A stretch of DNA of 64,000 nucleotides. Source: Pseudomonas arsenicoxydans (GTDB taxonomy: Bacteria > Pseudomonadota > Gammaproteobacteria > Pseudomonadales > Pseudomonadaceae). Where the stretch lies: contig NZ_RCZE01000003.1 of NCBI RefSeq assembly GCF_006438915.1, positions 191,070 through 255,069 of the forward strand, written 5' to 3'. The notes under the pieces were generated by a model that was given only the letters and a program-made list of their open reading frames with translations, did no database searches and was not told the DNA's origin. Below are positions 9,279 through 19,631 of the stretch, one piece after another. The position numbers and the translations under genes were made by a program. How positions within the stretch are numbered: position 1 is the first letter of the stretch; every line of letters begins with the position of its first letter.

Positions 9279-10238
9279 TTACGCCGCTTCTGCGACTGTC
9301 AGACCGAGCAAACGGGAAACCTGATCCAGCTCGGTTTCACGCCGCAACACGGTAAACAGCTCGACTGCTTCCGGATAATTGCGCGTCAGCATCGCCAGCC
9401 ATTGCTTCAAGCGGCCCGGGGATTGGCGGGCCGTCATCTGCGCCTTGGCTTGCAGCCAGAAGTCCTGGATCAGCGGCAGCAGCTCGGCCCAGGTCATCTC
9501 GACCACTTCTTCACCGACTCGCGCTGCCGCGATTTGCCGGGCGAGGTCCGGGCGCGAGACCAGACCGCGGCCGAGCATGATGTCTTCCACGCCGCTGATT
9601 TCACGGCAACGACGCCAATCTTCGACGCTCCAGATGTCGCCGTTGGCAAACACCGGCACCTTGACCACCTCTTGCACGCGAGGGATCCACTCCCAATGCG
9701 CCGGCGGTTTGTAGCCATCGGTCTTGGTCCGCGCATGCACGACGATGTGCGCTGCGCCGCCTTCAGCCAAAGCCGTGGCACAGACCAGCGAACCGTCGGG
9801 ACTGTCGAAGCCCAGGCGCATCTTGGCGGTCACCGGAATGTGCGCAGGCACCGCACGACGCACGTGCTCGACGATTTCGTTGAGCAGTTCAGGCTCTTTG
9901 AGCAACACCGCGCCGCCACGGGACTTGTTGACGGTCTTGGCCGGGCAACCGAAGTTCAGGTCGATGACCTCGGAACCCAGCTCGCACGCCAGCGCAGCGT
10001 TTTCCGCCAGGCACACCGGATCGGAGCCCAGCAATTGCACGCGCAACGGCACGCCGGACGCGGTGCGGGCACCGGTCAGCAGTTCGGGGCCAAACTTGTG
10101 GTAGTAGGCAGGCGTGAGCAACTGATCGTTGATCCGGATGAACTCGGTCACGCACCAATCGATACCGCCCACACGGGTCAGCACGTCTCGCAGGATGTTG
10201 TCGACCAACCCCTCCATGGGCGCCAAAGCAATTTGCAT
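9279..10238 (-). CDS. dusC: tRNA-dihydrouridine(16) synthase DusC
   Basis: 319-residue FMN-dependent dihydrouridine synthase that reduces a specific uridine in the tRNA D-loop. The N-terminus [13 protein letters not shown] and the [16 protein letters not shown] segment (catalytic Cys) place it with DusC rather than DusA or DusB. The TIM-barrel motifs [14 protein letters not shown] and NGDIWS are present. I start it at the ATG at 10238, which matches family N-termini; a TTG at 10253 is possible, and no strong SD is visible for either. A REP-type inverted repeat lies just upstream. Confidence 0.9.
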   Translation of the reverse strand: MQIALAPMEGLVDNILRDVLTRVGGIDWCVTEFIRINDQLLTPAYYHKFGPELLTGARTASGVPLRVQLLGSDPVCLAENAALACELGSEVIDLNFGCPAKTVNKSRGGAVLLKEPELLNEIVEHVRRAVPAHIPVTAKMRLGFDSPDGSLVCATALAEGGAAHIVVHARTKTDGYKPPAHWEWIPRVQEVVKVPVFANGDIWSVEDWRRCREISGVEDIMLGRGLVSRPDLARQIAAARVGEEVVEMTWAELLPLIQDFWLQAKAQMTARQSPGRLKQWLAMLTRNYPEAVELFTVLRRETELDQVSRLLGLTVAEAA

Positions 10239-10303
10239 GAAAAACACACTCAACGAAAAACGTGCGGCAGTTTACTGGATTGCGCGGGGAATCGCAGATT
10301 CCT

Positions 10304-10391
10304 TGTAGGAGTGAGCCTGCTCGCGATGGACAATGACACGGCGTACTGGGTAAACCGCGCCGTCTGAATCGCGAGCAGGCTCACTCCTACA
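10304..10391. repeat. REPIN-type inverted repeat 1
   Basis: Two perfect 24-nt inverted arms (10304-10327 and 10368-10391) surround 40 nt of unrelated sequence. The arm begins TGTAGGAGTGAGCC and ends CTCGCGAT. The element abuts the stop codon of the thioesterase gene. The core is related to the other three elements in this window. Confidence 0.85.
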
Positions 10392-10847
10392 TTAGATTTG
10401 GGTGGTATTCAGTTCTTGCGGCAACAACGCGGGACCGTAGCCTTCGATGAACTCCGGTGGCATGCGCTTGGGCTTGCCGGTCGACAGTTCAATGCAGACG
10501 AAGGTGGTTTGCGCGCGCAGCAACGTGGTGTTGTCGCTCGGGCGTTTCAACTGGAAGTGTCGGGTCATTTTCAGGCGCTGATCCCAATCGACGATCCAGG
10601 TTGCCAACTGCAATTCATCATCTTCGTAGGCGGCAGCCAGGTAATCGATCTCGTGCCGCACCACCGCCATCGCCCGGTCCAGCCGCCGATACTCGACCAG
10701 ATCAAGGCCCAGACGCTGCGAGTGGCGCCAGGCACAACGTTCGAGCCATGTCACGTACACCGCATTATTGGCGTGACCCAGCCCGTCGATGTCCTCGGCG
10801 CCCACTTGCAGATCTATGATAAATGGCGTTGCCCGATCCCAGCTCAT
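10392..10847 (-). CDS. Acyl-CoA thioesterase, YbgC/4HBT hotdog family
   Basis: 151-residue single-domain hotdog thioesterase predicted to hydrolyse acyl-CoA esters. The D-x-x-G-H-x-x-N-x-x-Y active-site region reads DGLGHANNAVYVTWLE, with the catalytic Asp in an early position as in 4-hydroxybenzoyl-CoA thioesterase relatives. The central AMAVVRHEIDYLAAA strand also fits. The start at 10847 has a GGGAG SD. It is a separate unit from dusC, divided by REPIN 1. Substrate chain length cannot be told from sequence. Confidence 0.85.
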   Translation of the reverse strand: MSWDRATPFIIDLQVGAEDIDGLGHANNAVYVTWLERCAWRHSQRLGLDLVEYRRLDRAMAVVRHEIDYLAAAYEDDELQLATWIVDWDQRLKMTRHFQLKRPSDNTTLLRAQTTFVCIELSTGKPKRMPPEFIEGYGPALLPQELNTTQI

Positions 10848-10895
10848 GCCTCACTCCCGGTCAGATAATGTCGACCGGGGCAGTGTAACGGATGC

Positions 10896-11729
10896 TTACG
10901 CCGATTGGCGCGATTGCAGGCTGCGGCCGGCCAGGAGTGATAAGACGCCATCAATCACCCGAGGATCGGCCAGCACTTTTTGATGGCCACCTTCTTCCAG
11001 ACGCAACAAGCGGCTGTCAAACCAGGCTTCGTGAATCAGTTGCGATTCCTTGACCGACACGTAGCAGTCATCTTCGGCATGGACGATCAGGCCCGGCATG
11101 TCGAGCTGATAGTGCGCCACGTCCAGCGCCGCGGCGCGCATGCCGACGTCTTTCTCGACTTGACGGATGAAGGCCGAACGCGCCTTGGGCGGCAGTCGCA
11201 CGTACTTGGCAAAGCCGCGCAGCACGCCGAGAATCCGCGCCGGAGCGGCAATAGTGACCAGGGTTTCGGTGCGCAAACCCAACTGCACGGCGAGCATGGC
11301 ACTGGCGCCGCCCATCGAATGACCGATGACCGCTTGCAGTGGCGGCAACTCGGCGGCGGCTTCGAGCATGGCCCGGGCAAACAGCACGACGTTTGCTTCT
11401 TCGCCTGGTGAACGACCATGCGCCGGACCGTCGAGGGCGACCACGCTGTAACCCGCATCGACGAGTGCAGTGATAATGCTGGCAAACTGCGTCGGCCGCC
11501 CTTCCCAACCGTGCATCAATAACACGGCCGGGCCTTGGCCCCAACGTAGCGCCGAGAGCCCAAAGCGCAGCGTGATACGTTCGGACTTCGCCAGCAGCGG
11601 CAGCTCCCAATCACGCGGAGGCAGGTCTCGCGGGGTCATGAATGCCAGTCGCATTTTGCTCGCGACCAGTTGTGGTGCGAACCAGCCCAAGGTGCCATTA
11701 ACGCCACGAACCCACTTCAACGTGCTCAT
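10896..11729 (-). CDS. Alpha/beta hydrolase
   Basis: 277-residue alpha/beta-hydrolase. The nucleophile elbow is GHSMGGASA, the oxyanion region is LLMHGWEGRPTQF, the acid lies in LIVHAEDDCYV and the His in EEGGHQKVL, so the Ser-Asp-His triad appears complete. No signal peptide, so cytoplasmic. I use the ATG at 11729 because AGGAG sits nine bases upstream; the GTG at 11738 has no room for an SD. It follows a tetR gene on the same strand by about 30 bp, probably one operon. Substrate unknown. Confidence 0.88.
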   Translation of the reverse strand: MSTLKWVRGVNGTLGWFAPQLVASKMRLAFMTPRDLPPRDWELPLLAKSERITLRFGLSALRWGQGPAVLLMHGWEGRPTQFASIITALVDAGYSVVALDGPAHGRSPGEEANVVLFARAMLEAAAELPPLQAVIGHSMGGASAMLAVQLGLRTETLVTIAAPARILGVLRGFAKYVRLPPKARSAFIRQVEKDVGMRAAALDVAHYQLDMPGLIVHAEDDCYVSVKESQLIHEAWFDSRLLRLEEGGHQKVLADPRVIDGVLSLLAGRSLQSRQSA

Positions 11730-11760
11730 CGCTCTCACTCCTCAGGCCAATGCCTTCAGG

Positions 11761-12300
11761 TCACAGCACCGCCGATTTGGCGGCGCGCAGCAATCGATCG
11801 GACAATTCTCCTGGCCCCAGCGCGCGGGCCAGCGCCAAACCACCCACCATCAAGGCCATGTCAGCCAGGGCTTTGTCGGTGTCTTCCGGGCTGGCCGCCA
11901 ACTGCGCGACCATCATTTCCACATGTTCATTCAGGGCGACACGAAACGCGTCCGGCAGCCTTCCCAACTCGCCGACAGACGCCGGGATCGGACATGCCGA
12001 TTCGGAGGAATCACGGTGTTTACGTGACAGATAAAACGCTGCCACCAACGCGCGACGCTCTTCGCCGGTCAACTCGGCATCCATGTCGGCGATCATGCCT
12101 CGACGGTGTCCGAGCAATTGCTGGAACGCCTCCAGCATCATTGCGTCCTTGCTTTCGAAGTGCGCATAGAAGCCGCCGACGGTCAGGCCGGCTGCGCCCA
12201 TCACTTCGCCCACGCTCGGCTCTGCCGGGCCACGCTGAATCAGCGCTGCACTGGCAGCCTTAAGGATGCGTTCGCGGGTTTGAGCTTTTTTATCGTTCAT
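11761..12300 (-). CDS. TetR/AcrR family transcriptional regulator
   Basis: 179-residue repressor-type protein with an N-terminal helix-turn-helix (about residues 8-55: RERILKAASAALIQRG, then VGEVMGAAGLTVGGFYAHFESKDAM). The C-terminal ligand domain is of the TetR type. The start at 12300 has a clear GGAGG. It is upstream of, and probably co-transcribed with, the alpha/beta hydrolase. The leader contains AT-rich inverted repeats that could be its own operator. Inducer unknown. Confidence 0.9.
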   Translation of the reverse strand: MNDKKAQTRERILKAASAALIQRGPAEPSVGEVMGAAGLTVGGFYAHFESKDAMMLEAFQQLLGHRRGMIADMDAELTGEERRALVAAFYLSRKHRDSSESACPIPASVGELGRLPDAFRVALNEHVEMMVAQLAASPEDTDKALADMALMVGGLALARALGPGELSDRLLRAAKSAVL

Positions 12301-12310
12301 CGTTGCCTCC

Positions 12311-12346
12311 GAATATTACGACTAGAATATTATTCTCATAATAATT
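12311..12346. promoter_or_regulatory. Candidate TetR autoregulatory operator
   Basis: Upstream of tetR a perfect 13-nt palindrome (AGAATA-T-TATTCT, 12324-12336) overlaps a second inverted repeat (ATTATT-ctcat-AATAAT, 12329-12345). GAATATTA is repeated directly at 12311 and 12325. The position just before the SD suits autorepression; assignment is inferred. Confidence 0.5.
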
Positions 12347-12419
12347 TTTCGCAAGTCGTGGATGTGACCGCTGGTCTGAAGAACAGTTTGAAAGAAATTG
12401 GGGGATTTGGCCAAACGCC

Positions 12420-12478
12420 AGACAAACAAAAGGGCCATTCAATAATTGAATGACCCTTATAAAATCCCGCAGAGCGGG
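12420..12478 (-). terminator. Terminator of the tRNA-Glu/Ala operon
   Basis: Downstream of the last tRNA on the minus strand are a small GC hairpin (CCCGC/GCGGG, 12466-12478) and a long stem (AAGGG.CATTCAA / TTGAATG.CCCTT, 12430-12458). The long stem is followed by TTGTTTGT on that strand. Confidence 0.75.
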
Positions 12479-12484
12479 TAATCG

Positions 12485-12560
12485 TGGCGTCCCCTAGGGG
12501 ACTCGAACCCCTGTTACCGCCGTGAAAGGGCGGTGTCCTAGGCCACTAGACGAAGGGGAC
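12485..12560 (-). tRNA. tRNA-Glu (anticodon UUC), copy 2
   Basis: 76 nt with encoded CCA. The acceptor GTCCCCT pairs with AGGGGAC, the anticodon loop is CTTTCAC with anticodon TTC, and GTTCGAGTC forms the T-loop. It is identical in sequence to the copy at 12769. Confidence 0.97.
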
Positions 12561-12640
12561 GCAAAACCTTCTATACAACTGATCAGCGCTGAGTGCTGAT
12601 CGATTCAAGGCCGGTGTGGCCAGACCTTGAACTGTAAAAT

Positions 12641-12716
<76 letters not shown>

Positions 12717-12768
12717 GATTTATCGCCTGGCGGCGGAGCAGCGTCTTGCGACACTACTTCTGTAAAAC

Positions 12769-12844
12769 TGGCGTCCCCTAGGGGACTCGAACCCCTGTTA
12801 CCGCCGTGAAAGGGCGGTGTCCTAGGCCACTAGACGAAGGGGAC
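12769..12844 (-). tRNA. tRNA-Glu (anticodon UUC), copy 1
   Basis: 76 nt with CCA; same sequence as the copy at 12485. Part of a tandem Ala-Glu-Ala-Glu array in transcription order. Confidence 0.97.
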
Positions 12845-12923
12845 GCAAACCCTTCTATACAACAGATCAACGCTAAGTGCTGATCGCTTCAAGGCCGGTG
12901 TGGCCAGGCCTTGAAGTGTAAAT

Positions 12924-12999
<76 letters not shown>

Positions 13000-13020
13000 T
13001 CATCGCTGAGGACGGGGCGA

Positions 13021-13049
13021 ATCTTAATGGCGGATCGAAAAGCTGTCAA
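13021..13049 (-). promoter_or_regulatory. Strong sigma-70 promoter of the tRNA operon
   Basis: The minus strand has TTGACA (13044-13049), 17 nt, TAAGAT (13021-13026), an AT-rich stretch upstream and a GC-rich discriminator (TCGCCCCG). That discriminator is typical of stringently controlled stable-RNA promoters. Confidence 0.85.
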
Positions 13050-13102
13050 ACTTATTTTTAAAATATTTCAAAGTTTTTTGCCGACATAACAATCACTTAC
13101 CG

Positions 13103-13156
13103 CCCTCCCCCCGGAAAATCGGGGGGAGGGCCGAAGATCGCGATCAAATGATCGCG
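13103..13156 (-). terminator. Two hairpins downstream of gltX
   Basis: A palindrome CGCGATCA-AA-TGATCGCG (13139-13156) and a 10-bp G/C stem (CCCTCCCCCC / GGGGGGAGGG, 13103-13130) follow the gltX stop. Neither has a clear U-run, so termination is likely but not certain. Confidence 0.5.
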
Positions 13157-13188
13157 CCCTCCGGCGGTTGCCGCTGGGTCAAACGTCC

Positions 13189-14670
13189 TCAGGCGATGTT
13201 GCCCAGGAGTTTTTCCCATTCCTTGTTTTCTTTCTTCGACACGCCGCCCAGCAGGTCAATCGCCTGACGCAGACGGAAACGCGTCAGGTCCGGACCGAGG
13301 ATTTCCATCGCATCCAGCACCGACACCGAGCTGGCCTGCCCAGTGATCGCGGCAAACATCAACGGCATGGCGTCACGCAGTTTCAGCTCCAGCGATTCAA
13401 CCACCGCCTGAATCGTCGCGGTGATGCTGTCCTTTTCCCACTGACGCAGGCTTTCCAGCTTCCACAGGATCAACTGCATCAACTGACGCACCTGATCGCC
13501 CGAAAGCTTCTTGGATTCGAACAGCTTGGCATCCGGATTCACGCCACCGGCAAAGAAGAACCCGGCCAGCGGTGCGACCTGGCTGAACGTTTCGACCCGG
13601 CCCTGAACGTGCGGCGCGATTTTCATCATGTATTCAGGGTTCAGCGCCCAGGTCTGCAGGCGCGAAGCGAACTCTTCCACCGGCAAGTCACGCAGCCACT
13701 GGCCGTTGAGCCAGGACAGCTTCTCGACGTCGAAAATCGGCCCGCCCAGTGAAACACGGCTCAGGTCGAAGTTATCGACCATTTCCTGCAACGAGAACTT
13801 CTCGCGCTCGTCCGGCATCGACCAGCCCATGCGCCCCAGGTAGTTGAGCATCGCCTCCGGCATGAAGCCCATGCGCTCGTAGAACGTCACCGAAGTCGGG
13901 TTCTTGCGCTTGGACAGCTTGCTCTTGTCCGGGTTACGCAGCAGCGGCATGTAGCACAGCTCCGGTTGTTCCCAGCCGAAGTACTCGTAAAGCAGGATCA
14001 GTTTCGGCGCCGATGGCAGCCACTCTTCGCCGCGCAGGACGTGAGTGATGCCCATCAGGTGGTCATCGACCACGTTGGCCAGGAAGTACGTCGGCAAGCC
14101 GTCGGTCTTCATCAGCACTTGCATGTCCATGCGATCCCACGGTATCTCGACGTCGCCACGCAGCATGTCCGGCACCACGCACACGCCTTCGCTCGGCACT
14201 TTCATGCGGATCACATGAGGCTCGCCAGCGGCCAGGCGGCGCGCGACTTCTTCTGCCGACAGCAACAGCGCACGGCCGTCGTAGCGCGGGGTTTCGCCGC
14301 GAGCCATTTGCTCGGCGCGCATCTGGTCCAGTTCTTCGGCGGTGCAGAAGCACGGGAACGCATGGCCCATTTCAACCAGTTGCTGGCAATACTTCTGGTA
14401 GATATCGCCGCGCTCGCTCTGACGATATGGACCGTGCGGGCCGCCGACGTCCGGGCCTTCGCTCCAGTCGATACCTAACCAGCGCAGGGCGTCGAAAATC
14501 TGCTGTTCGGACTCGCGGGTCGAACGCAATTGGTCGGTATCTTCGATCCGCAGGATGAACTCACCGCCATGCTGCTTGGCAAAGCAGTAGTTGAACAAAG
14601 CGATATAAGCGGTACCTACGTGGGGGTCCCCGGTAGGCGATGGCGCGATGCGCGTGCGGACGGTGGTCAT
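13189..14670 (-). CDS. gltX: Glutamyl-tRNA synthetase
   Basis: 493-residue class I aminoacyl-tRNA synthetase that charges tRNA-Glu. The ATP-binding HIGH motif reads HVGT (residues 17-20) after RIAPSPTG, and KMSKS reads KLSKR near residue 250. The start at 14670 ([14 protein letters not shown]) matches family N-termini; the longer in-frame ORF to 14748 lacks support. The neighbouring duplicated tRNA-Glu genes are its substrates. Confidence 0.97.
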   Translation of the reverse strand: MTTVRTRIAPSPTGDPHVGTAYIALFNYCFAKQHGGEFILRIEDTDQLRSTRESEQQIFDALRWLGIDWSEGPDVGGPHGPYRQSERGDIYQKYCQQLVEMGHAFPCFCTAEELDQMRAEQMARGETPRYDGRALLLSAEEVARRLAAGEPHVIRMKVPSEGVCVVPDMLRGDVEIPWDRMDMQVLMKTDGLPTYFLANVVDDHLMGITHVLRGEEWLPSAPKLILLYEYFGWEQPELCYMPLLRNPDKSKLSKRKNPTSVTFYERMGFMPEAMLNYLGRMGWSMPDEREKFSLQEMVDNFDLSRVSLGGPIFDVEKLSWLNGQWLRDLPVEEFASRLQTWALNPEYMMKIAPHVQGRVETFSQVAPLAGFFFAGGVNPDAKLFESKKLSGDQVRQLMQLILWKLESLRQWEKDSITATIQAVVESLELKLRDAMPLMFAAITGQASSVSVLDAMEILGPDLTRFRLRQAIDLLGGVSKKENKEWEKLLGNIA

Positions 14671-14890
14671 GGCAAGTCTCGAAATGAAGATAAAACAAAG
14701 GGCGAATGGTAACAGGCGATACCCGCCCGGCTCCAGTGAGCAGGGCATTTAAGCCAAGTTTGCGCCTACAACACGCGTATGCCCTGGCGAATGGCCGAAT
14801 ATCAGCCGATGGCATTTACCGCTTGTCGGCTGTATGACAGATTCACCTGCTGATAACTTCCCTTACAATTTCTCGACTACAGTCTGCCCC

Positions 14891-15940
14891 ATGCCTGCCC
14901 AACTCAAGCGTCGCCTGTTTATTTTCCTGTTGATCGTCCTGTTGATTGCCGGGGGCTTTTTTGCCCAGTGGTTCTTCAAGGGACGATTTTATGAAAGCAC
15001 CGACAACGCCTATGTTCAGGGCGAGATCACCCGTGTCTCGAGCCAGCTGGGCGCGCGCATCGAGCAGGTGCTGGTGCACGACAACGAGCACGTCGAGAAA
15101 GGCCAGTTGCTGATCAAGCTCGAAGGCGCCGATTTCGACCTCGCCGTCGACCGCGCCAACGCGACCCTCGCCACCCGCCAGGCTGAACGCCTGCAAGCGC
15201 AAAGCAAACTGACCCAGCAATCGAGCCTGATCGCCGCCAGCGAAGCGCAAGTCGCGTCCAGCCAGGCCAGCCTCGGCCGCTCGCTCATCGATTTGAACCG
15301 CGCCGAGACCTTGCGCAAACCGGGTTACGTCTCGGAAGAACGGGTGACCACCCTGTCCGCCGACAACCACATTGCCCGCTCGCAAGTGGCCAAGGCCCAG
15401 GCCGACGCTCAGGGCCAACGTCAGCAGGTCAATGCCCTGAATGCCGAGATCAAGCGCCTCGACGCGCAGATCGCCAACGCCAAAGCCGACCTGGCGCAAG
15501 CCGAACTGAACCTGACTCGCAGCGAAATCCACGCGCCGATCAGCGGCCTGATCGGCCAGCGCGCTGCCCGCGAGGGCCAAGTGGTGCAGGCCGGCGCTTA
15601 TTTGCTATCGATCGTCCCGGACCAGGACATCTGGATTCAGGCCAATTTCAAAGAAACCCAGATTGGCCACATGCAACCTGGCCAGAGCGCCGAGCTGACC
15701 TTCGATGCCTACAGCGACACGCCGATCAAGGCACGCGTCGACAGCCTGTTCGCCGCGTCGGGCGCGCAGTTCAGCCTGCTGCCACCGGACAATGCCACCG
15801 GCAACTTCACCAAAGTCGTACAACGGATTCCGGTGAAACTGACGTTCGACGCGGACAATCCGCTGCGCGGCAGAATCCGCCCGGGCATGTCAGTCACCGC
15901 CAAAGTGAACATCAAAGACGCCCCTGACGATGGCCGGTGA
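14891..15940 (+). CDS. EmrA/HlyD-type membrane fusion protein
   Basis: 349-residue periplasmic adaptor of a multidrug pump. One N-terminal membrane helix (about residues 8-28) precedes an STDNAYVQGEITRVSSQ lipoyl half, a long coiled-coil hairpin (about 75-190) and the second half with IHAPISGLIGQRAAREGQ, then a beta-barrel. The start at 14891 leaves a short cytoplasmic tail; an in-frame ATG at 14834 is possible and neither has a good SD. It overlaps the MFS gene by 11 nt, so the pair forms an EmrAB-like pump needing an outer-membrane channel from elsewhere. Confidence 0.9.
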   Translation: MPAQLKRRLFIFLLIVLLIAGGFFAQWFFKGRFYESTDNAYVQGEITRVSSQLGARIEQVLVHDNEHVEKGQLLIKLEGADFDLAVDRANATLATRQAERLQAQSKLTQQSSLIAASEAQVASSQASLGRSLIDLNRAETLRKPGYVSEERVTTLSADNHIARSQVAKAQADAQGQRQQVNALNAEIKRLDAQIANAKADLAQAELNLTRSEIHAPISGLIGQRAAREGQVVQAGAYLLSIVPDQDIWIQANFKETQIGHMQPGQSAELTFDAYSDTPIKARVDSLFAASGAQFSLLPPDNATGNFTKVVQRIPVKLTFDADNPLRGRIRPGMSVTAKVNIKDAPDDGR

Positions 15941-17480
15941 TCAACTGATCCGCCCGGTCGGCGAACCGACCCGGCGGGACTGGATCGCGGTCATGAGCGT
16001 GATGCTCGGCGCTTTCATGGCCGTGCTTGATATCCAGATCACCAACTCCTCGCTCAAGGACATTCAGGGCGCTTTGTCGGCCACCCTGGAAGAAGGCTCG
16101 TGGATTTCCACCTCGTACCTGGTGGCAGAAATCATCATGATTCCGCTGACTGCCTGGCTGGTGCAATTGCTCTCGGCTCGGCGGCTGGCGGTGTGGGTTT
16201 CACTGGGTTTTCTCTTCGCTTCGCTGCTGTGTTCCATGGCGTGGAGCCTGGAAAGCATGATCGTTTTCCGCGCCCTACAGGGCTTCACCGGCGGCGCGCT
16301 GATCCCGCTGGCGTTCACCCTCACGCTGATCAAACTCCCGGAGCACCACCGCGCCAAGGGCATGGCCATGTTCGCCATGACCGCCACCTTCGCGCCCTCC
16401 ATTGGCCCGACGCTGGGCGGCTGGCTGACCGAGAATTGGGGCTGGGAGTACATTTTCTACATCAACATCCCGCCGGGCCTGATCATGATCGCCGGTCTGA
16501 TGTATGGCCTCGAAAAGAAGGAAGCGCACTGGGAGCTGCTGAAAAGCACCGATTACATGGGCATTCTCACCCTTGGCGTCGGGCTCGGCTGCTTGCAGGT
16601 GTTTCTGGAGGAAGGCCACCGCAAGGACTGGCTGGAATCGAACCTGATCGTGACCCTGGGCAGCATCGCGCTGATCAGCCTGATCACCTTTGTGATCGTG
16701 CAGTTTTCCAAGCCCAACCCGCTGATCAACCTGGGCATCCTGGGCAACCGCAACTTTGGCCTGTCGAGTATTTCCAGCCTGGGGATGGGAGTCGGATTGT
16801 ACGGCTCGATTTATCTGCTGCCGCTGTACCTGGCGCAGATCCAGAACTACAACGCCTTGCAGATCGGCGAAGTGATCATGTGGATGGGCGTGCCGCAGCT
16901 GTTTCTGATTCCTTTGGTGCCCAAGTTGATGAAGTACATTTCGCCGAAGTGGCTGTGTACGTTGGGGTTCGGCTTGTTCGGGCTGGCGAGTTTTTCATCG
17001 GGGGTGCTGAACCCGGACTTCGCCGGGCCGCAGTTCAATCAGATCCAGATCATCCGCGCGCTCGGCCAGCCGCTGATCATGGTCACCATTTCGCTGATCG
17101 CCACCGCGTACATCCTGCCGCAGGACGCGGGTTCGGCGTCGAGCCTGTTCAACATCCTGCGTAACCTCGGCGGCGCGATTGGCATCGCCCTCCTCGCCAC
17201 CCTGCTGGATGCGCGAACCAAGACCTACTTTGATTATTTGCGCGAAGCCATCGTGCCGAGCAATCCGCAGGTGGCCGAGCGGCTGGCGTCGATGGCGGAT
17301 CGACTGGGCAATGAGACGGCGGCGCTGGGGAAAATCAGTGAGATTGCGCATCAGCAGGCGTCGATCATGGCCTATAACGATGCGTTTCACTTTGTCGGGA
17401 TTGCGTTGGGGGTGAGCATGCTGGCGATCTTGTTGACCAAGAAATTGCCGGAGGGGATTAAGGCTGGCGAGGCGCACTAG
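15930..17480 (+). CDS. EmrB/QacA (DHA2) family MFS drug exporter
   Basis: 516-residue major facilitator with about 14 hydrophobic segments. DHA2 features are MSVMLGAFMAVLDIQITN at the first helix, TAWLVQLLSARR and the FRALQGFTGGALIPL motif C-like stretch. It exports hydrophobic drugs or organic acids by proton antiport with the preceding membrane fusion protein, whose gene it overlaps by 11 nt. REPIN 2 follows directly. Substrate not predictable. Confidence 0.92.
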   Translation: MAGDQLIRPVGEPTRRDWIAVMSVMLGAFMAVLDIQITNSSLKDIQGALSATLEEGSWISTSYLVAEIIMIPLTAWLVQLLSARRLAVWVSLGFLFASLLCSMAWSLESMIVFRALQGFTGGALIPLAFTLTLIKLPEHHRAKGMAMFAMTATFAPSIGPTLGGWLTENWGWEYIFYINIPPGLIMIAGLMYGLEKKEAHWELLKSTDYMGILTLGVGLGCLQVFLEEGHRKDWLESNLIVTLGSIALISLITFVIVQFSKPNPLINLGILGNRNFGLSSISSLGMGVGLYGSIYLLPLYLAQIQNYNALQIGEVIMWMGVPQLFLIPLVPKLMKYISPKWLCTLGFGLFGLASFSSGVLNPDFAGPQFNQIQIIRALGQPLIMVTISLIATAYILPQDAGSASSLFNILRNLGGAIGIALLATLLDARTKTYFDYLREAIVPSNPQVAERLASMADRLGNETAALGKISEIAHQQASIMAYNDAFHFVGIALGVSMLAILLTKKLPEGIKAGEAH

Positions 17481-17509
17481 CTGGAAAGTGTAGTGTTCGG
17501 TCGGCCGCC

Positions 17510-17590
17510 TTCGCGAGCAAGCCCGCTCCCACATTTGTCCGCGTAGTTCAGGCGATCACGGTCTAATGTGGGAGCGGGCTTGCTCGCGAA
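17510..17590. repeat. REPIN-type inverted repeat 2 (inside-out arrangement)
   Basis: Perfect 25-nt inverted arms (17510-17534, 17566-17590) around a 31-nt spacer, between emrB and uvrB. Arms run TTCGCGAGCAAGC...CACAT and back, the reverse arm order of repeat 3. It may also act as a bidirectional transcript end. Confidence 0.85.
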
Positions 17591-17615
17591 GGGGTCATCC
17601 CAAGCGCCGCAAATC

Positions 17616-19631
17616 TCAGACTGTGATCAACCGCTCCCGCAACTTGCCAATCTCATCGCGCATCTGCGCCGCGGCTTCAAACTCCAGATCACGCGCCAAC
17701 GCGTACATCTTCTCTTCCAGGGCTTTAATGCGCTTGGCGATCTCACCCGGCGAGCGCAATTGCGCTTCGTACTTGGCGCTCTCTTCGGCAGCCTTGGCCA
17801 TGCCTTTGCGCTTCTTGCTGCGCGAACCCGGCACGGTGGCGCCTTCCATGATGTCGGCGACGTCCTTGAACACACCCTTCGGCGTAATGCCGTTGGCCAG
17901 GTTGAAGGCGATCTGTTTGTCGCGACGACGCTCGGTTTCGCCAATCGCTCGCTCCATCGAACCGGTGATGCGATCGGCGTACAGAATCGCCCGACCATTG
18001 AGGTTACGCGCCGCCCGACCGATAGTCTGTATCAGCGAGCGCTCGGAACGCAGGAAGCCTTCCTTGTCCGCATCAAGAATCGCCACCAGCGACACTTCCG
18101 GCATGTCCAGGCCTTCACGTAGCAGGTTGATCCCCACCAGCACATCAAACGTACCGAGGCGCAAATCACGGATGATTTCGACCCGCTCCACGGTGTCGAT
18201 GTCCGAGTGCAGATAACGCACGCGAACGCCGTGGTCGGCCAGGTAATCGGTCAAGTCTTCGGACATGCGCTTGGTCAGGGTCGTGACCAGCACCCGCTCT
18301 TCGAGCGCGACACGCTTACCGATTTCCGAGAGCAAGTCGTCGACCTGAGTCAGCGCCGGGCGGATTTCGATTTGCGGATCGACCAGCCCGGTCGGGCGCA
18401 CCAACTGTTCAACGACGCGACCTGCGTGTTCTGCTTCGTAATTGCCGGGCGTCGCCGAGACGAAAATCGTCTGCGGGCTGATGCTTTCGAATTCGTCGAA
18501 ACGCATCGGCCGGTTATCCAGCGCGGACGGCAGGCGGAAACCGTATTCCACCAGCGTCTCTTTACGCGAACGGTCGCCCTTATACATGGCGCCAACCTGC
18601 GGCACGCTGACGTGGGATTCGTCGATTACCAGCAAGGCGTCGGCCGGCAGGTAGTCGAACAACGTCGGTGGCGCCTGGCCCGATTCACGGCCGGACAGGT
18701 AACGCGAGTAGTTTTCGATACCGTTGCAATAACCCAGCTCGAGGATCATCTCCAGGTCGAAGCGCGTGCGCTGCTCCAGACGCTGGGCTTCAACCAATTT
18801 GTTGTTGGTGCGCAGGTGATCCAGGCGCTCCTGCAACTCGACCTTGATCCCTTCGACGGCACCGAGCAGGGTTTCTCGTGGCGTCACGTAATGGCTTTTC
18901 GGATAGAAGGTGAAGCGTGGCAATTGCCGGGTGACTTCGCCGGTCAACGGATCGAACGCGGAAATTTTCTCGACTTCATCGTCGAACAGCTCGATGCGGA
19001 TCGCTTCAAAATCGGATTCCGCCGGGTGGATATCGATCACATCGCCACGTACCCGGAAGGTCGCACGGGCGAAGTCCATGTCATTGCGGGTGTACTGCAG
19101 GTCCGCCAGGCGACGCAGCAAGGCACGCTGATCGAGTTTGTCGCCGCGGTCCACGTGCAAGACCATCTTCAAATAGGTTTCCGGGCTGCCCAGACCGTAA
19201 ATGCATGAGACGGTGGTGACGATGATCGCGTCTTTGCGCTCTAGCAACGCCTTGGTCGCGGACAGACGCATTTGTTCGATGTGGTCGTTGATTGAGGCGT
19301 CTTTCTCGATGAAGGTGTCGGACGACGGTACGTAGGCTTCGGGCTGGTAGTAGTCGTAGTAGGAAACGAAGTATTCGACGGCATTGTTCGGGAAGAACGC
19401 CTTGAACTCGCCGTACAACTGCGCGGCCAGGGTCTTGTTCGGCGCCAGCACCAGGGTCGGACGCTGCACTTGCGCGATCACGTTGGCGATGCTGAAGGTC
19501 TTGCCGGAACCGGTCACACCGAGCAACGTCTGGTGCGCCAGCCCGGCTTCGATGCCCTCGACCATCAGGCGGATGGCTTCCGGCTGATCGCCGGCGGGCT
19601 CGAAGCGGGTGACTAGCTGGAATTCAGACAT
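17616..19631 (-). CDS. uvrB: UvrABC excinuclease subunit B
   Basis: 671-residue DNA-repair helicase-like protein that verifies damage after UvrA loading and recruits UvrC. Walker A is [14 protein letters not shown] near residue 39. The beta-hairpin region is [21 protein letters not shown], motif VI is QTIGRAARN, and the C-terminal UVR motif is [19 protein letters not shown]. The start at 19631 ([17 protein letters not shown]) matches the family; the in-frame extension to 19691 is not supported. I saw no clear LexA box upstream. Confidence 0.97.
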   Translation of the reverse strand: MSEFQLVTRFEPAGDQPEAIRLMVEGIEAGLAHQTLLGVTGSGKTFSIANVIAQVQRPTLVLAPNKTLAAQLYGEFKAFFPNNAVEYFVSYYDYYQPEAYVPSSDTFIEKDASINDHIEQMRLSATKALLERKDAIIVTTVSCIYGLGSPETYLKMVLHVDRGDKLDQRALLRRLADLQYTRNDMDFARATFRVRGDVIDIHPAESDFEAIRIELFDDEVEKISAFDPLTGEVTRQLPRFTFYPKSHYVTPRETLLGAVEGIKVELQERLDHLRTNNKLVEAQRLEQRTRFDLEMILELGYCNGIENYSRYLSGRESGQAPPTLFDYLPADALLVIDESHVSVPQVGAMYKGDRSRKETLVEYGFRLPSALDNRPMRFDEFESISPQTIFVSATPGNYEAEHAGRVVEQLVRPTGLVDPQIEIRPALTQVDDLLSEIGKRVALEERVLVTTLTKRMSEDLTDYLADHGVRVRYLHSDIDTVERVEIIRDLRLGTFDVLVGINLLREGLDMPEVSLVAILDADKEGFLRSERSLIQTIGRAARNLNGRAILYADRITGSMERAIGETERRRDKQIAFNLANGITPKGVFKDVADIMEGATVPGSRSKKRKGMAKAAEESAKYEAQLRSPGEIAKRIKALEEKMYALARDLEFEAAAQMRDEIGKLRERLITV

